64,000 bases of DNA from Liolophura sinensis (taxonomy: Eukaryota; Mollusca; Polyplacophora; Chitonida; Chitonidae): NCBI RefSeq assembly GCF_032854445.1, contig NC_088305.1, positions 20,622,955 to 20,686,954 of the forward strand. Reading direction: 5' to 3'. The notes beneath the pieces were generated by a model that worked only from the letters and a program-made list of their open reading frames with translations, ran no database searches and was not told the DNA's origin. Positions 32,301 to 39,710 of the stretch are shown piece after piece (position 1 is the stretch's first letter; each line of letters starts with the position of its first letter). Both the position numbers and the translations under genes were made by a program.

Positions 32301-34858
32301 TAAGTTTTGTTATGTTTTGCAAGTGTTTACATATGCTTGCCATGCCAAAGAGGCAATGAAATGAATTTCATATTAAATGGCTGTAATAACTATCTATGTA
32401 TTTTATATGAAAAGACCATAAGCACTACAGTGTGTATATCTTGAAAAGGTCGAAGATACCATACTGTGTATTTTATAGGACACCAATTACTTATATCACA
32501 TGTCGACCAGCTGTATTTCATATGGCTCCATCTTTCGTCCTGCAGTTGTTGAAGGTCGCTGTAGAGGCTCTCCATGAAGCCGTCACTATGTCCAAGAGGA
32601 AGTACTCTCACGCCCTTAGCAATCTGGAGACAATCTCCAACCAGGTTCATGAGCAGCGAAAGGGCAGACTGATGCTCCACCTACCCCGGGAGCCAGGGGT
32701 GGGAGCGGAGAGCGCCGAGCCTGGGGGTGGTGCCATTCTCAGGACAAGTTTCGGTAAGCTCAGTGTCGGAACAATTTAAGCTTGATACTAAGGTATGGAC
32801 AGCGTTCTTACGTGGTCGTACGTGGTGGCTTTAAGTCAAGGAGGCTGTATGTGGGAAGTTCTGACAGTAACAGACAGTTTCCCAAGGGCTCTGTCCGGTT
32901 TCCTCCCACCATAATGCTGGCCGCCGACAGTGAAATATTCTTGAGTACGGCGTTAATTAAGTCAAGGATCTCTCAGGTACCGGATAATGCAATCTGCGGA
33001 TGGCTCCAGGTTACCTTGGGGCTGTGTCTTCTAAAAATAATGTATACTCTAAGTTCAAGCTTATACAACTAGCAATGGTTCCCGTCTAAAGCGGGCGAAT
33101 GATTGAAGTGGTCCAGTTTTCATTTGTTGGAAAAGCACATTGGAAATTCATTATTTAATCATATTCCAGTACTACTTTTAATACTTGCGGTAATGCGAGA
33201 AATGAAACCAATGCACGCAGGATCGTAATGTTGATTATTTTGTTGTTGGATTACTCCCATACTTCTGCCTTGGTAATCGATCTTTCGAAACGAGCAGTGG
33301 ACCATGGTATGGTTCTAATAGGGATAAGGCACCGACATTGGCAAAGTTATTATAGATCTTCCAGCACAAACCTCTTCGCAATGACCTAGGAGCCTCTTAC
33401 CAGTGCGATCGCTGTGATCAACACTTTGCGATCATCATTTAGGGAAAAACTGCTCTATCCATGTCAGAAGTGCTCCGTGACAGGGTTGGCCATCATGTTT
33501 GGTCCCTAGGACATGTGATGCGGCATTACGATTTTGACGACATTTCGATACTCCTCTGATATGACCCAAACACACGTATTTTAAACTGCGACACTTAAAA
33601 CTATAGTGATCAAAGAAACAAACTAAACGCAAGAAAAAACTTGGCCTCCTTTTTTTCACATTGATGTTTCTTTGTTTTTGTGCTGAGCATTTTTCATCAG
33701 GAAACCCAGGGCAACCAGAGCCTGTATACACGTCGCTTGTATCCTGATGATATAAAACAAGATATAAGATATTGTTCATATGATAGGGAATACATTTCAA
33801 AGCCAGCGATGTTGAATCTGTTGCAAAAACGTATGATACTTAGATGAATGTCTTTCTGTTTTACAGACGATCCTGAAACACCGAGTACTTGTCAGGGGAA
33901 CTTTGATCTCTTATCTAAGGAATGTGATATCCCCGAAGAAGATGAGGATATCGACGACGACGATGACGTCACCGAAAGTAGTAGTGACTTCACGGAAAAT
34001 GGTAGTGACGTCAGTGATGTAAGCTGTAAGTGGGCTTCATCTCGGGACATCGACGCTGAACAAGCTAACAACAATGAGTTCGAGGCTTTAAGTATAAGTG
34101 ATAATTTAGCCCGGAAAGATGAACAACCATTTACGGGTAGCAGTCATCCATCTTCAGAATGTGTAGACTCTGAAAATGAACAAACGGCAGGAACTTCACA
34201 ACTCCCAGCTGAGGCAACCAGTCATAGGATTTCCCCGAGGCTTGATGGCTGCCAAGAAAGCCCCAACGTTTCACAGCATGTTCTGGCAAATGGCCACACC
34301 CTAAGATCACAGGAAGTAGAACATGTCCTCCAGCCGACAAACTACATCAGTAGTTTACACGGTTCTCATGAGCCAAAAGTCAATTCAAATGCCTTGTCAG
34401 GTCACAGTTTACGACCGTTAGAAGCCACAAAGCAAAACCAGTCATACAGATCTTCTAGCGCACGCAGCATACAACCTGTCGAACAACACGAGTCACAGAT
34501 GCAACCTTCCGTGGAGAGAGACAATAGAGATAGTTCGAAACAGTCGTTGACCAGGGAGATAATGCCCAGTTCAGAGAAAGAAGTCATTCCAGGAGAGTCG
34601 GAAATTGGAAGATTAGAAGCATCTTCACAAATGTCACTGACTACAGATATCTCTCAACAAGAGTCTGAAATACACTGTGTAAGAAGTCCAACGGAGACGA
34701 GCGACTCCCAAAGATTGCCAAATACGGGAATTTCTCATCATTCACAACAAGTGGCATCAAAAATAGACAACTTCCAACTCTCACAAGAAAAGGACAGGAC
34801 TGGGCAGTTACAAAACGGGGACGAGTCTCAAGGTTTACAAAACACAGTTGGTTCTTAA
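18475..34858 (+). CDS. SH3BP5: SH3BP5-like protein (Sab/REI-1 family Rab11 guanine-exchange factor), complete
   Basis: Proteins of this family form a long antiparallel coiled coil that activates Rab11; the vertebrate member also binds JNK and Btk. Eight coding exons join in frame: 18475-18534, 27976-28038, 29906-30037, 30659-30826, 31334-31464, 31837-31879, 32546-32753 and 33867-34858 (1797 nt, 598 aa). All have GT-AG sites, and intron phases run 0,0,0,0,2,0,1. Landmarks matching the human protein in order are [77 protein letters not shown] and [19 protein letters not shown]. Residues up to about 250 are helical. The last 330 are low-complexity: an acidic [10 protein letters not shown] patch, then a Ser/Gln/His-rich tail of unknown role. 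The ATG at 18475 is chosen because [16 protein letters not shown] mirrors the human N-terminus. Confidence 0.93.
19323..19348. repeat. Poly-C then (AC)n microsatellite
   Basis: A poly-C run at about 19309-19320 is followed by an AC dinucleotide run. It lies in SH3BP5 intron 1. Confidence 0.8.
19935..20140. mobile_element. TA-flanked MITE, copy 2 (diverged)
   Basis: The sequence shares TATAACATAATATTGTGTTA and AATAACAGAATACATTCT with copies 1 and 3, and ends in TTTTTTGGAGTG, like the right TIR. The left end is degraded. It lies in SH3BP5 intron 1, immediately before a TA microsatellite. Confidence 0.6.
20143..20392. repeat. (TA)n microsatellites with a (TG)n segment
   Basis: A TA run at about 20143-20212 is followed by TG repeats to about 20231, a doubled TTTAGTCTGCCGGTTT phrase, and a second TA run at 20300-20390. 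The YIYI ORFs over it are artefacts. Confidence 0.9.
20393..22040. other. SH3BP5 intron 1 DNA
   Basis: The stretch includes a C/T-rich block at 20750-20900 and a segment at 21190-21385 that resembles 6000-6290. No exon-like conservation is visible. Confidence 0.4.
22045..22135 (+). mobile_element. SINE 3' end with TTCG/TTCA repeat tail
   Basis: GAAATATTGCTGGAGTGCCG, followed by GTCAAGTCATAGTCATTCATTC and GTTCGTTCG repeats, matches the third SINE tail type (TGCTGCCGATGTGGCGTTAAG, then CATTCATTCATT). Similar tails lie at 23075-23130 and 51630-51700. Confidence 0.5.
22420..22457. repeat. A-rich (AAAAC)n tract
   Basis: Simple sequence in SH3BP5 intron 1. Confidence 0.8.
23075..23130 (+). mobile_element. 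SINE 3' end, CATT tail
   Basis: GTATTGCCGATGTGGCGTTA followed by AGCCATAATCATTCATTCATTT is the terminal part of the third SINE type. Confidence 0.55.
23590..23805 (+). mobile_element. AAAT-tailed SINE, internally deleted
   Basis: The head GCGCCTCCGAGGCTTACTTG and GTTAGCGCGCTAGCGCAGTG is joined to the distal body (GTTTGCGGATGGTCGAGGGT) without the B-box region. The element ends GGCGTAAAGCACCAATCAAA and an AAATA tail. It lies in SH3BP5 intron 1. Confidence 0.85.
24240..24600. repeat. Degenerate flank of the 60-bp array
   Basis: About six loosely conserved units of 58-63 bases share GGCTTAACGCCACATTGTGT, then TGTTGTAGAATGAATGAT. The GGCTTAACxxCACA core is the same as in the homogeneous array that follows, so this looks like its older edge. 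Confidence 0.7.
24630..25627. repeat. 60-bp minisatellite, about 16 copies (SH3BP5 intron 1)
   Basis: The unit GGGCTTAACATCACAGTGTG, TTAGTGTGGAATGCATTCTG, TTCGTGTGGAGTTACTCATA recurs every 60-61 bases. Two subtypes occur: one with ATTCTGTTCGTGTGG and one with GTTGTGATCATGTAG. They are interspersed in the left half, which hints at a dimeric higher-order unit, while the right half is nearly uniform. Confidence 0.92.
26205..26250 (-). mobile_element. AAAT-tailed SINE, short 3' fragment
   Basis: On the minus strand AATATTCCTGAGTACCGGTA, GGCGTAAAACACCAATCAAG and AAATA form the family terminus only. Confidence 0.6.
27150..27198 (+). repeat. 49-bp duplicated block, copy 1 (splice-like)
   Basis: GAAGCGTGACAACATTTTC, then GTTTTTGTTGACAGAAAATG and ATGAGGTAC, match 28301-28349 at 48 of 49 positions. 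The inner part looks like an acceptor (TTTTTGTTGACAG), an 11-base insert containing ATGATG, and a donor-like GTAC. The two copies flank SH3BP5 exon 2. Confidence 0.75.
27258..27450. repeat. 22-bp tandem repeat, about 8 copies
   Basis: The unit CATGAGTTACCAGTTTGCAA plus C and one further base repeats with variation (GTTACC/GTAACC, TTTGTA/TTTGCA). It lies in SH3BP5 intron 1, about 0.5 kb before exon 2. Confidence 0.85.
27685..27755 (+). mobile_element. AAAT-tailed SINE fragment
   Basis: GTCTGCCAGCAACCCAGGGA, GGTTGTGAGTTTCTGCCGGG, then a direct jump to ATCAAATAAATAAATAAATA. The middle and tail blocks are mostly lost. Confidence 0.6.
27976..28038 (+). CDS. SH3BP5: SH3BP5 exon 2
   Basis: The acceptor CTTTTTCCAG ends at 27975 and the donor GTAAGT begins at 28039. 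It encodes [20 protein letters not shown] plus D, the first coiled-coil heptads. The human counterpart is GELEKLNQSTDDINRRETEL. Confidence 0.93.
28301..28349 (+). repeat. 49-bp duplicated block, copy 2
   Basis: This differs from 27150-27198 at a single base. It lies 262 bases downstream of exon 2. Confidence 0.75.
28480..29180. repeat. Degenerate TTCTGTTCAGATTTG repeat (SH3BP5 intron 2)
   Basis: About forty imperfect units of 15-18 bases (TTTGTTCTGTTCAGATTTGG and variants) fill 700 bases. Period slippage keeps several frames open for 78-114 codons, but these encode only Phe/Cys/Ser/Leu-rich repeats and are not genes. Confidence 0.85.
29630..29770. repeat. Degenerate about 21-bp tandem repeat
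   Basis: AAATGTGAACATATGTGTGC followed by CG recurs five or six times with decay. It lies directly upstream of SH3BP5 exon 3. Confidence 0.65.
29906..30037 (+). CDS. SH3BP5: SH3BP5 exon 3
   Basis: The acceptor TTCACACAG ends at 29905 and the donor GTTAGT begins at 30038. It gives 44 codons including [20 protein letters not shown] and EAKEKARK, corresponding to LDELVKKIGKAVEDSKPYWEA in human. Phase 0 at both ends. Confidence 0.93.
30365..30540 (-). mobile_element. AAAT-tailed SINE, reverse orientation
   Basis: On the minus strand the copy carries TGGCTTCCTCTCCGGCCGTT, an internal deletion, then CCACCATAATGCTGACCGCC and a TTCTTGAGTTCGGCATAAAA tail block. It lies in SH3BP5 intron 3. Confidence 0.8.
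30659..30826 (+). CDS. SH3BP5: SH3BP5 exon 4
   Basis: The acceptor TGTCTCACCAG ends at 30658 and the donor GTCAGT begins at 30827. Its 56 codons contain the most conserved motifs of the family, [14 protein letters not shown] and [11 protein letters not shown]. Phase 0 at both ends. Confidence 0.95.
30827..31333. other. SH3BP5 intron 4
   Basis: No repeat or exon is recognised between exons 4 and 5. Confidence 0.6.
31334..31464 (+). CDS. SH3BP5: SH3BP5 exon 5
   Basis: The acceptor TTGTCCTGTAG ends at 31333 and the donor GTACGA begins at 31465. It encodes [20 protein letters not shown] onward to HKRAIARA, and the final Arg codon is split AG/A with exon 6. The reading frame continues beyond the donor, but family similarity stops there. 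Confidence 0.92.
31837..31879 (+). CDS. SH3BP5: SH3BP5 exon 6 (43-nt)
   Basis: This short exon encodes (R)[14 protein letters not shown] between acceptor TTTCTCAACAG and donor GTAAAG. It matches KPYFELKAKYYVQLE in human. It is small enough to be missed by automated gene finders. Confidence 0.9.
32125..32312 (+). mobile_element. tRNA-derived SINE, divergent
   Basis: GCGCTCAGTCGGCTAAAAGA and GGGCTAGAATCCAGCTTGAG resemble A- and B-box regions, and the segment ends AAACACCAATAAAATAAGTA like the AAAT-tailed families. It lies in SH3BP5 intron 6. Confidence 0.5.
32546..32753 (+). CDS. SH3BP5: SH3BP5 exon 7
   Basis: The acceptor CGTCCTGCAG ends at 32545 and the donor GTAAGC begins at 32754. It encodes the last coiled-coil segment, [20 protein letters not shown] and [18 protein letters not shown], then a Gly/Pro-rich linker. 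It ends in phase 1. Confidence 0.93.
32820..32960 (+). mobile_element. AAAT-tailed SINE fragment
   Basis: TGTATGTGGGAAGTTCTGAC, then TCCGGTTTCCTCCCACCATA, ATGCTGGCCGCC and TATTCTTGAGTACGGCGTTA. The poly-AAAT tail is missing. It lies in SH3BP5 intron 7. Confidence 0.75.
33867..34858 (+). CDS. SH3BP5: SH3BP5 exon 8 (C-terminal tail and stop)
   Basis: The acceptor TTTCTGTTTTACAG ends at 33866. Joined to exon 7 it reads [11 protein letters not shown], a region comparable to the SEDDSETQS stretch of the human protein. The acidic stretch is followed by about 280 residues rich in Ser, Gln, His and Glu with no predicted domain. The stop TAA is at 34856-34858. The tail is longer than the vertebrate one. 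Confidence 0.9.
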
Positions 34859-35170
34859 CGGTTACAAAAGGTAGACGATTTTCAACAAGTCTCAATGGTC
34901 AGTATAGGCAGTTCTGTCTTCTTAACAGTTTCAAAACGAAGACGTGCTCTAAATGCGTTACGCAAGCTGAGTTAAGCAATATAAAGTGGAAGGACCAGTT
35001 TGTCGGAATCTGATTTTTGCTTTTTTCTGGAAGGGGAGGAGATGGGATCTGTAATTCTTGCCACAAGGTTCCACTGCGGGTGTGCAGATACACTGATTGA
35101 TTTCAATGAGCTTTGTCCAAAATGCGATCTCTGGATTCCTGAACAGAATGTTAAAAATTGTATTCCTTAG

Positions 35171-35176
35171 AATAAA
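35171..35176 (+). terminator. Polyadenylation signal candidate for SH3BP5
   Basis: The AATAAA hexamer lies 312 bases after the stop codon and before the next repeat. No other canonical hexamer was noticed closer to the stop. Confidence 0.5.
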
Positions 35177-35261
35177 ATGAACATAGGCTGATTTTTTTTT
35201 AATGTGGCAAAAGAGAAAAGTAATTAAGGATCCTATCTGATGGATCACCAGATATAGCAGG

Positions 35262-35415
35262 GGGCCCCCGTGGTTCAGTTGGTTAGCGCGCTGGCGCCGC
35301 GTAATGACCCAGGAACCTCTCACCAATGCGGTCGCTATGAGTTCGCCGCAGTCATATAAGTGAAATATTCTTGAGTACGGTGGAAAACACCAATCAAATA
35401 AAGAAATAAATCAAT
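35262..35415 (+). mobile_element. AAAT-tailed SINE, central deletion
   Basis: The intact head (GGGGGCCCCCGTGGTTCAGT, GCGGTCGCTATGAGTTC) is fused to the tail block (GCCGCAGTCATATAAGTGAA). The body between the B-box and tail is missing. It lies just downstream of the SH3BP5 poly(A) signal. Confidence 0.85.
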
Positions 35416-36104
35416 AAACCAAATAAAGTAAAGTTGCACGTAGTTGTTACAATATTGTACAATGTTGTACGGCATGAATTTGCCTTATAAGTGCCTTCTT
35501 ACAAATTCTTTTTGATTTTGAGATCACTTTTGTATTCTTTAAAAGAAATCTTGAAATATATATGTGTCATTATGAGAAGTCTATATTTCTGTTAAAATGA
35601 TCTGACCCACTTTTGTGTACACTATGGTTTATGCCTTAAACTTGAGTTAGGGGTGGTATATTCATCGTGTCGAATTAGATCTTTACGTTGGATCCATGAA
35701 CATTTGCAACTGAGATACTAGTACATGTTTTGGTTATAAACTAGCGTGGTAAAGGATTTGAATACTGATTTAATGTATTTGCCTTCAACACCCTGGCATC
35801 CTTCCATCGTCATTCAGAACTGTAAACTGTTTCTCTTTGCATGAATCCGTCCTGATATCGTACTTTATATACTTTCTTGATTCTTTGGCAAGTTGAGTTG
35901 AACGTTGCTTTGGGAATTGATCTTGCGATTATTATTGACCTGGGACGTCTTGATTTTGGTTGACTGGTTTTATACGAATGTCTGCTTTGACGACTAGGTT
36001 CCAAAATGGCGGATTATTTAGTTGTATATCGTTTATATCTGGTGTCACGCAAATACTTTGTATACACATGTAATGACTATACACAGTCTTTAGTATATCT
36101 GATT
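35416..36104. other. Spacer after SH3BP5
   Basis: A minus-strand ORF of 64 codons (35810-36004) resembles no family. Otherwise this is unique AT-rich sequence. Confidence 0.4.
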
Positions 36105-36215
36105 GACATTCATTTATTTGATTGGTATTTTACGCCGTACTCAGGAATATTTCACTCATTCGACGGCAGCCAGCATTATCGTGGGAGGAAACCGGGTAGA
36201 GCCCGGGGAATTGGT
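36105..36215 (-). mobile_element. AAAT-tailed SINE fragment, reverse orientation
   Basis: On the minus strand CCGGGCTCTACCCGGTTTCC, TCCCACGATAATGCTGGCTG and GAATATTCCTGAGTACGGCG are the distal part of the SINE. Its right part lies in the duplicated segment. Confidence 0.75.
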
Positions 36216-36979
36216 ATTTAACGCCGCACCGAAGAACATTTCCCTTATATGAAGGCGGTCAGATTTATGGGCTGGGGGAAACCTTCAACCTTCGCCGAGT
36301 GTCTGCCGAAACAGCGAGACCTGGGTTCAAACACCCGACCTCGTTAGTCATGGGTCTTACAGCTACAGCGAGTAACCGCTTTAACTGTCTGAGTTGGCGA
36401 GCGCTTGCTATACAGCTTCCTATGAATCTTTGAATATCATTAAAGACACACGGCAAAGGGAGTAAAACCAGAGCAGCGAGGACAGTGTGACAACTGGTAA
36501 ATGGTCACACGTAACAGGTGAAATGCGGAATCTTGTCAATTTCACGCCTCTTTGTAGAGTTTAATGTACATTGGTAACAGATTATCAGTGGGATTTCCAA
36601 ATTCTGGCAGCTAATTAAGGACTGTAGGAAAATGGGAACATTGCGTGACTGATTAATCCCATGGTTACTTAAAACCCGCATAATCATGAATATTAACCGC
36701 GTAAAACACCAATCAAATAAATAAATAAGTCAGGAATATTTCTGAGGGGTTCAAGACAGTTGAATGGAGGTAGTCACCCTGCTACATCATATAAGGCCGA
36801 AATCGGGGCCTGCGAGAGCTGAATTCGAACACGGGCGGTTTTCGCTGATGTTCTGGTTAAACTTGATATTCCGTAAGTGGGAAGGTCTTCCAGCAACCGG
36901 CGGATGGTCGTGGGTTTCATTCGGCTCTGCCCGGTCTCCTCCCACCGTAATGCTGGCCACCGTCGCATAAGTGAAATAT
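36149..36979. repeat. Duplicated segment, copy 1 (about 830 bp)
   Basis: This segment is nearly identical to 37180-38009 at an offset of about 1030 bases, with a scatter of substitutions and small indels. It contains a reverse tRNA-derived SINE at about 36225-36460 (B-box TGTTTGAACCC on the minus strand), unique sequence, and a forward AAAT-SINE fragment at 36870-36979 that runs into the N gap. Confidence 0.9.
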
Positions 36980-37179
36980 NNNNNNNNNNNNNNNNNNNNN
37001 NNNNNNNNNNNNNNNNNNNNNNNNNNNNNNNNNNNNNNNNNNNNNNNNNNNNNNNNNNNNNNNNNNNNNNNNNNNNNNNNNNNNNNNNNNNNNNNNNNNN
37101 NNNNNNNNNNNNNNNNNNNNNNNNNNNNNNNNNNNNNNNNNNNNNNNNNNNNNNNNNNNNNNNNNNNNNNNNNNNNNNN
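36980..37179. other. Assembly gap (200 N)
   Basis: Exactly 200 undetermined bases interrupt a SINE copy at the junction of the two duplicated segments. The round number suggests a placeholder, not a measured length. Any ORF crossing it is meaningless. Confidence 0.99.
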
Positions 37180-38009
37180 ATTTCACTCATTCCACGGCAC
37201 CAGCATTATCGTGGGAGGAAACCGGGTAGAGCCAGGGGATTTGGTATTTAAGGCCGCACCGAAGAACATTTCCCTTATATGACGGCGGTCAGATTTATGC
37301 GCTGGGGGAAACCTTCGATCTTCGCCGAATGTCTGCCGAAACAGCGAGACCTGGGTTCAAACACCCGACCTCGTTAGTCATGGGTCTTACAGCTACAGCG
37401 AGTAACCGCTTTAACTGTCTGAGTTGGCGAGCGCTTGTTATACAGCTTCCTATGAATCTTTGAATATCATTAAAGACACACGGCAAAGGGAGTAAAACCA
37501 GAGCAGCGAGGACAGTGTGACAACTGGTAAATGGTCACACGTAACAGGTGAAATGCGGAATTTTGTCAATTTCACCCCCTCTTTTTAGAGTTTAATGTAC
37601 GTTGGTAACAGATTATCAGTGGGATTTCCAAATTCTGGCAGCTAATTAAGGACTGTAGGAAAATGGGAACATTGCGTGACTGATTAATTCCATGGTTACT
37701 TAAAACCCGCATAATCATGAATATTAACCGCGTAAAACACCAATCATATAAATAAATAAGTCAGGAATATTTCTGAGGGTTTCAAGACAGTGAATGGAGG
37801 TAGTCACCCCGCTACATCATATAAGGCCGAAACCGGGGCCTGCGAGAGCTGAATTCGAACACGGGGCGTTTTCGCTGATGTTCTGGTTAAACTTGATATT
37901 CCGTAAGTGGGACGGTCTTCCAGCAACCTGCGGATGGTCGTGGGATTCATTCGGCTCTGCCCGGTCTCCTCCCACCGTAATGCTGGCCACCGTCGCATAA
38001 GTGAAATAT
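37180..38009. repeat. Duplicated segment, copy 2
   Basis: This is the partner of 36149-36979. Differences include ATGACGGCGG for ATGAAGGCGG, ATGCGCTGG for ATGGGCTGG, and a C/T-rich indel near 37575. The level is a few per cent, similar to allelic divergence in many molluscs. A forward SINE tail runs on to about 38055. Confidence 0.9.
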
Positions 38010-38055
38010 TCTTGAGCATGGCGTAAAATACCAATCAAGTAAAAGAAATAAATAA

Positions 38056-39090
38056 ATAAACTTGATATCCTTAGACTTTAACAAGTGAAAGGCGGTGAGG
38101 GATTCTAACCCACTGTGCTAGAGACTGGCCGTTTTTTTGGTATGTAGCACCACATATACAAGGGGAATAAAAATGTTCGTGCACTGATGAATAAGCAAGA
38201 AGACATTTTATAATTTAATTGTTACTGTTACAATATTTATTTACACAACCTTGCAATTTGTCGAATACAGAAGAGTTAGTTTTCAATCGACCATAACTGT
38301 TACAATTATTGGTATATCAGGAGCCTAAAGATTTAGGGAACTGACGATCAAAGCCGCATTTACTTCTGTTATCGTCTATATCTTCTTGGCATTGAGGAAC
38401 TGGAAGTCTTTGAACCACAAAACTTTCCGTAAAAACAGCAATTAAAGTCACAGAAAGAAGTCGTGTTGGAGCCAGGACAATGGATCTCACTTAGATCTCA
38501 CAAAGCGCACATGCACTTTGTTCTTATTTTAGATCAGCATTACCCCCCCCCCCCCCCCCCCCCCCGCCACACCAATAACTTTCCTTAAGTACAGCTACTA
38601 GAATGGTATAGAAGGTTACTTTTGAGTTTACACGAGCAATAAAATTCATATCAATGATGAACTGGATTTTTTTTCTAGCAGATGAACTAGCAATAAAATA
38701 CAAATTTATGAGGAAGATTTACAAAATACAGTATCCATTCAGGTCAATGAAGTCGCAACATAGTAACAATTGACACTGAGGAACCAACAACAAAGTAGCA
38801 ATTATTGGCGATGAACCAGAAACAGAAACTTAATACCAATTCATGCTATGAGCTGGTATGAGCTGGTATCAACATGGTGACAACGTACCAGTTCACGCTA
38901 TTCTTGCCTAGTAATATCTCGAGGGAGGGTGGATCTGCACGTTTTCACAATTTTACTACAAAGAGGGTACTTTGTTCCAATAACATTCCAATGTTTCACC
39001 GAACTGGTCTACAGCGAGATGATACCAGCATCATTTCCATTCATCTTCATGAGAATCTGGTTTTGTCCCCTGAACGCTTAGGTGGATTTA
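38056..39090. other. Spacer with poly-C run
   Basis: A poly-C run of about 22 lies at 38544-38565. No gene is recognised. Confidence 0.5.
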
Positions 39091-39091
39091 G

Positions 39092-39285
39092 ACCTGCTGA
39101 GACCCCACCATCATGTGCACCTAAACCAACCGGAAAAACACCACCAGCATAAGCACCTAAACCAACCGGAAAAAACACCACCAAAATGTGCACCTAAACT
39201 AACTGGAAACCCTCACCAGCATGTGCACCTAAACCAACTGGGAAATCCCTACCCCCATGTGCACCTAAACTAACCGGTGTACCCG
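39092..39285. repeat. About 37-bp tandem repeat, 5 copies
   Basis: ACCAGCATGTGCACCTAAAC followed by CAACCGGAAA recurs with small length changes. It lies just beyond the 3' end of the SRCR gene. The ORFs of Pro/His/Asn repeats are spurious. Confidence 0.8.
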
Positions 39286-39390
39286 ATCAATACATGTTGA
39301 ACTGATTCTTAATTATGTCCCTAAATACATCACGCTAACAAAAATGCAATGATCTAGTTCATCGATTTTCAAGTTTATCTCAGTTTGAAT

Positions 39391-39396
39391 TTTATT
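39391..39396 (-). terminator. Polyadenylation signal candidate for the SRCR gene
   Basis: The minus-strand AATAAA is about 34 bases after the stop codon at 39430-39432. This closeness supports the early stop as the real end of the transcript. Confidence 0.55.
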
Positions 39397-39429
39397 TACG
39401 AGCCACACTGAATTCCAGCTAGCCTGTTA

Positions 39430-39710
39430 CTATAACAGGTCTGCCCATTCCCATCCTGTATGGGAACACGTGTCCAGCCTGCTCTCTTTTCCACTACACC
39501 TTACGTTCTTCAGCCAAACTGGCGTGCCCGGAATCACTTGTCCAGCGTTCACTGATTGGCCGCGGGGGTATCCGAGTTGTCTGCACGCGACTGTTGCGTC
39601 ACGATCGCCCCAGCCATCGAAGCAAATCCCACCCCACGTGCCCTTTGAGAACACTTGCACGGCACCTCTGCGCATGTTCGTCACCTGGTTCAGCAGTCGG
39701 ACCATGTGAT
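39430..39710 (-). CDS. SRCR gene exon 3 (second, truncated SRCR domain)
   Basis: The acceptor CCGTTCTTAG precedes 39710. The exon begins DHMVRLLNQVTNMRRG, and the Asp codon is completed from exon 2. It ends with TAG at 39432-39430. A typical SRCR would continue about 15 residues to a final cysteine. No usable donor is seen before the stop. Confidence 0.85.

Noticed and set aside
36774-37282. ORFs running through the N gap
   Set aside because: They contain about 67 undefined residues and SINE sequence, so they have no evidential value.
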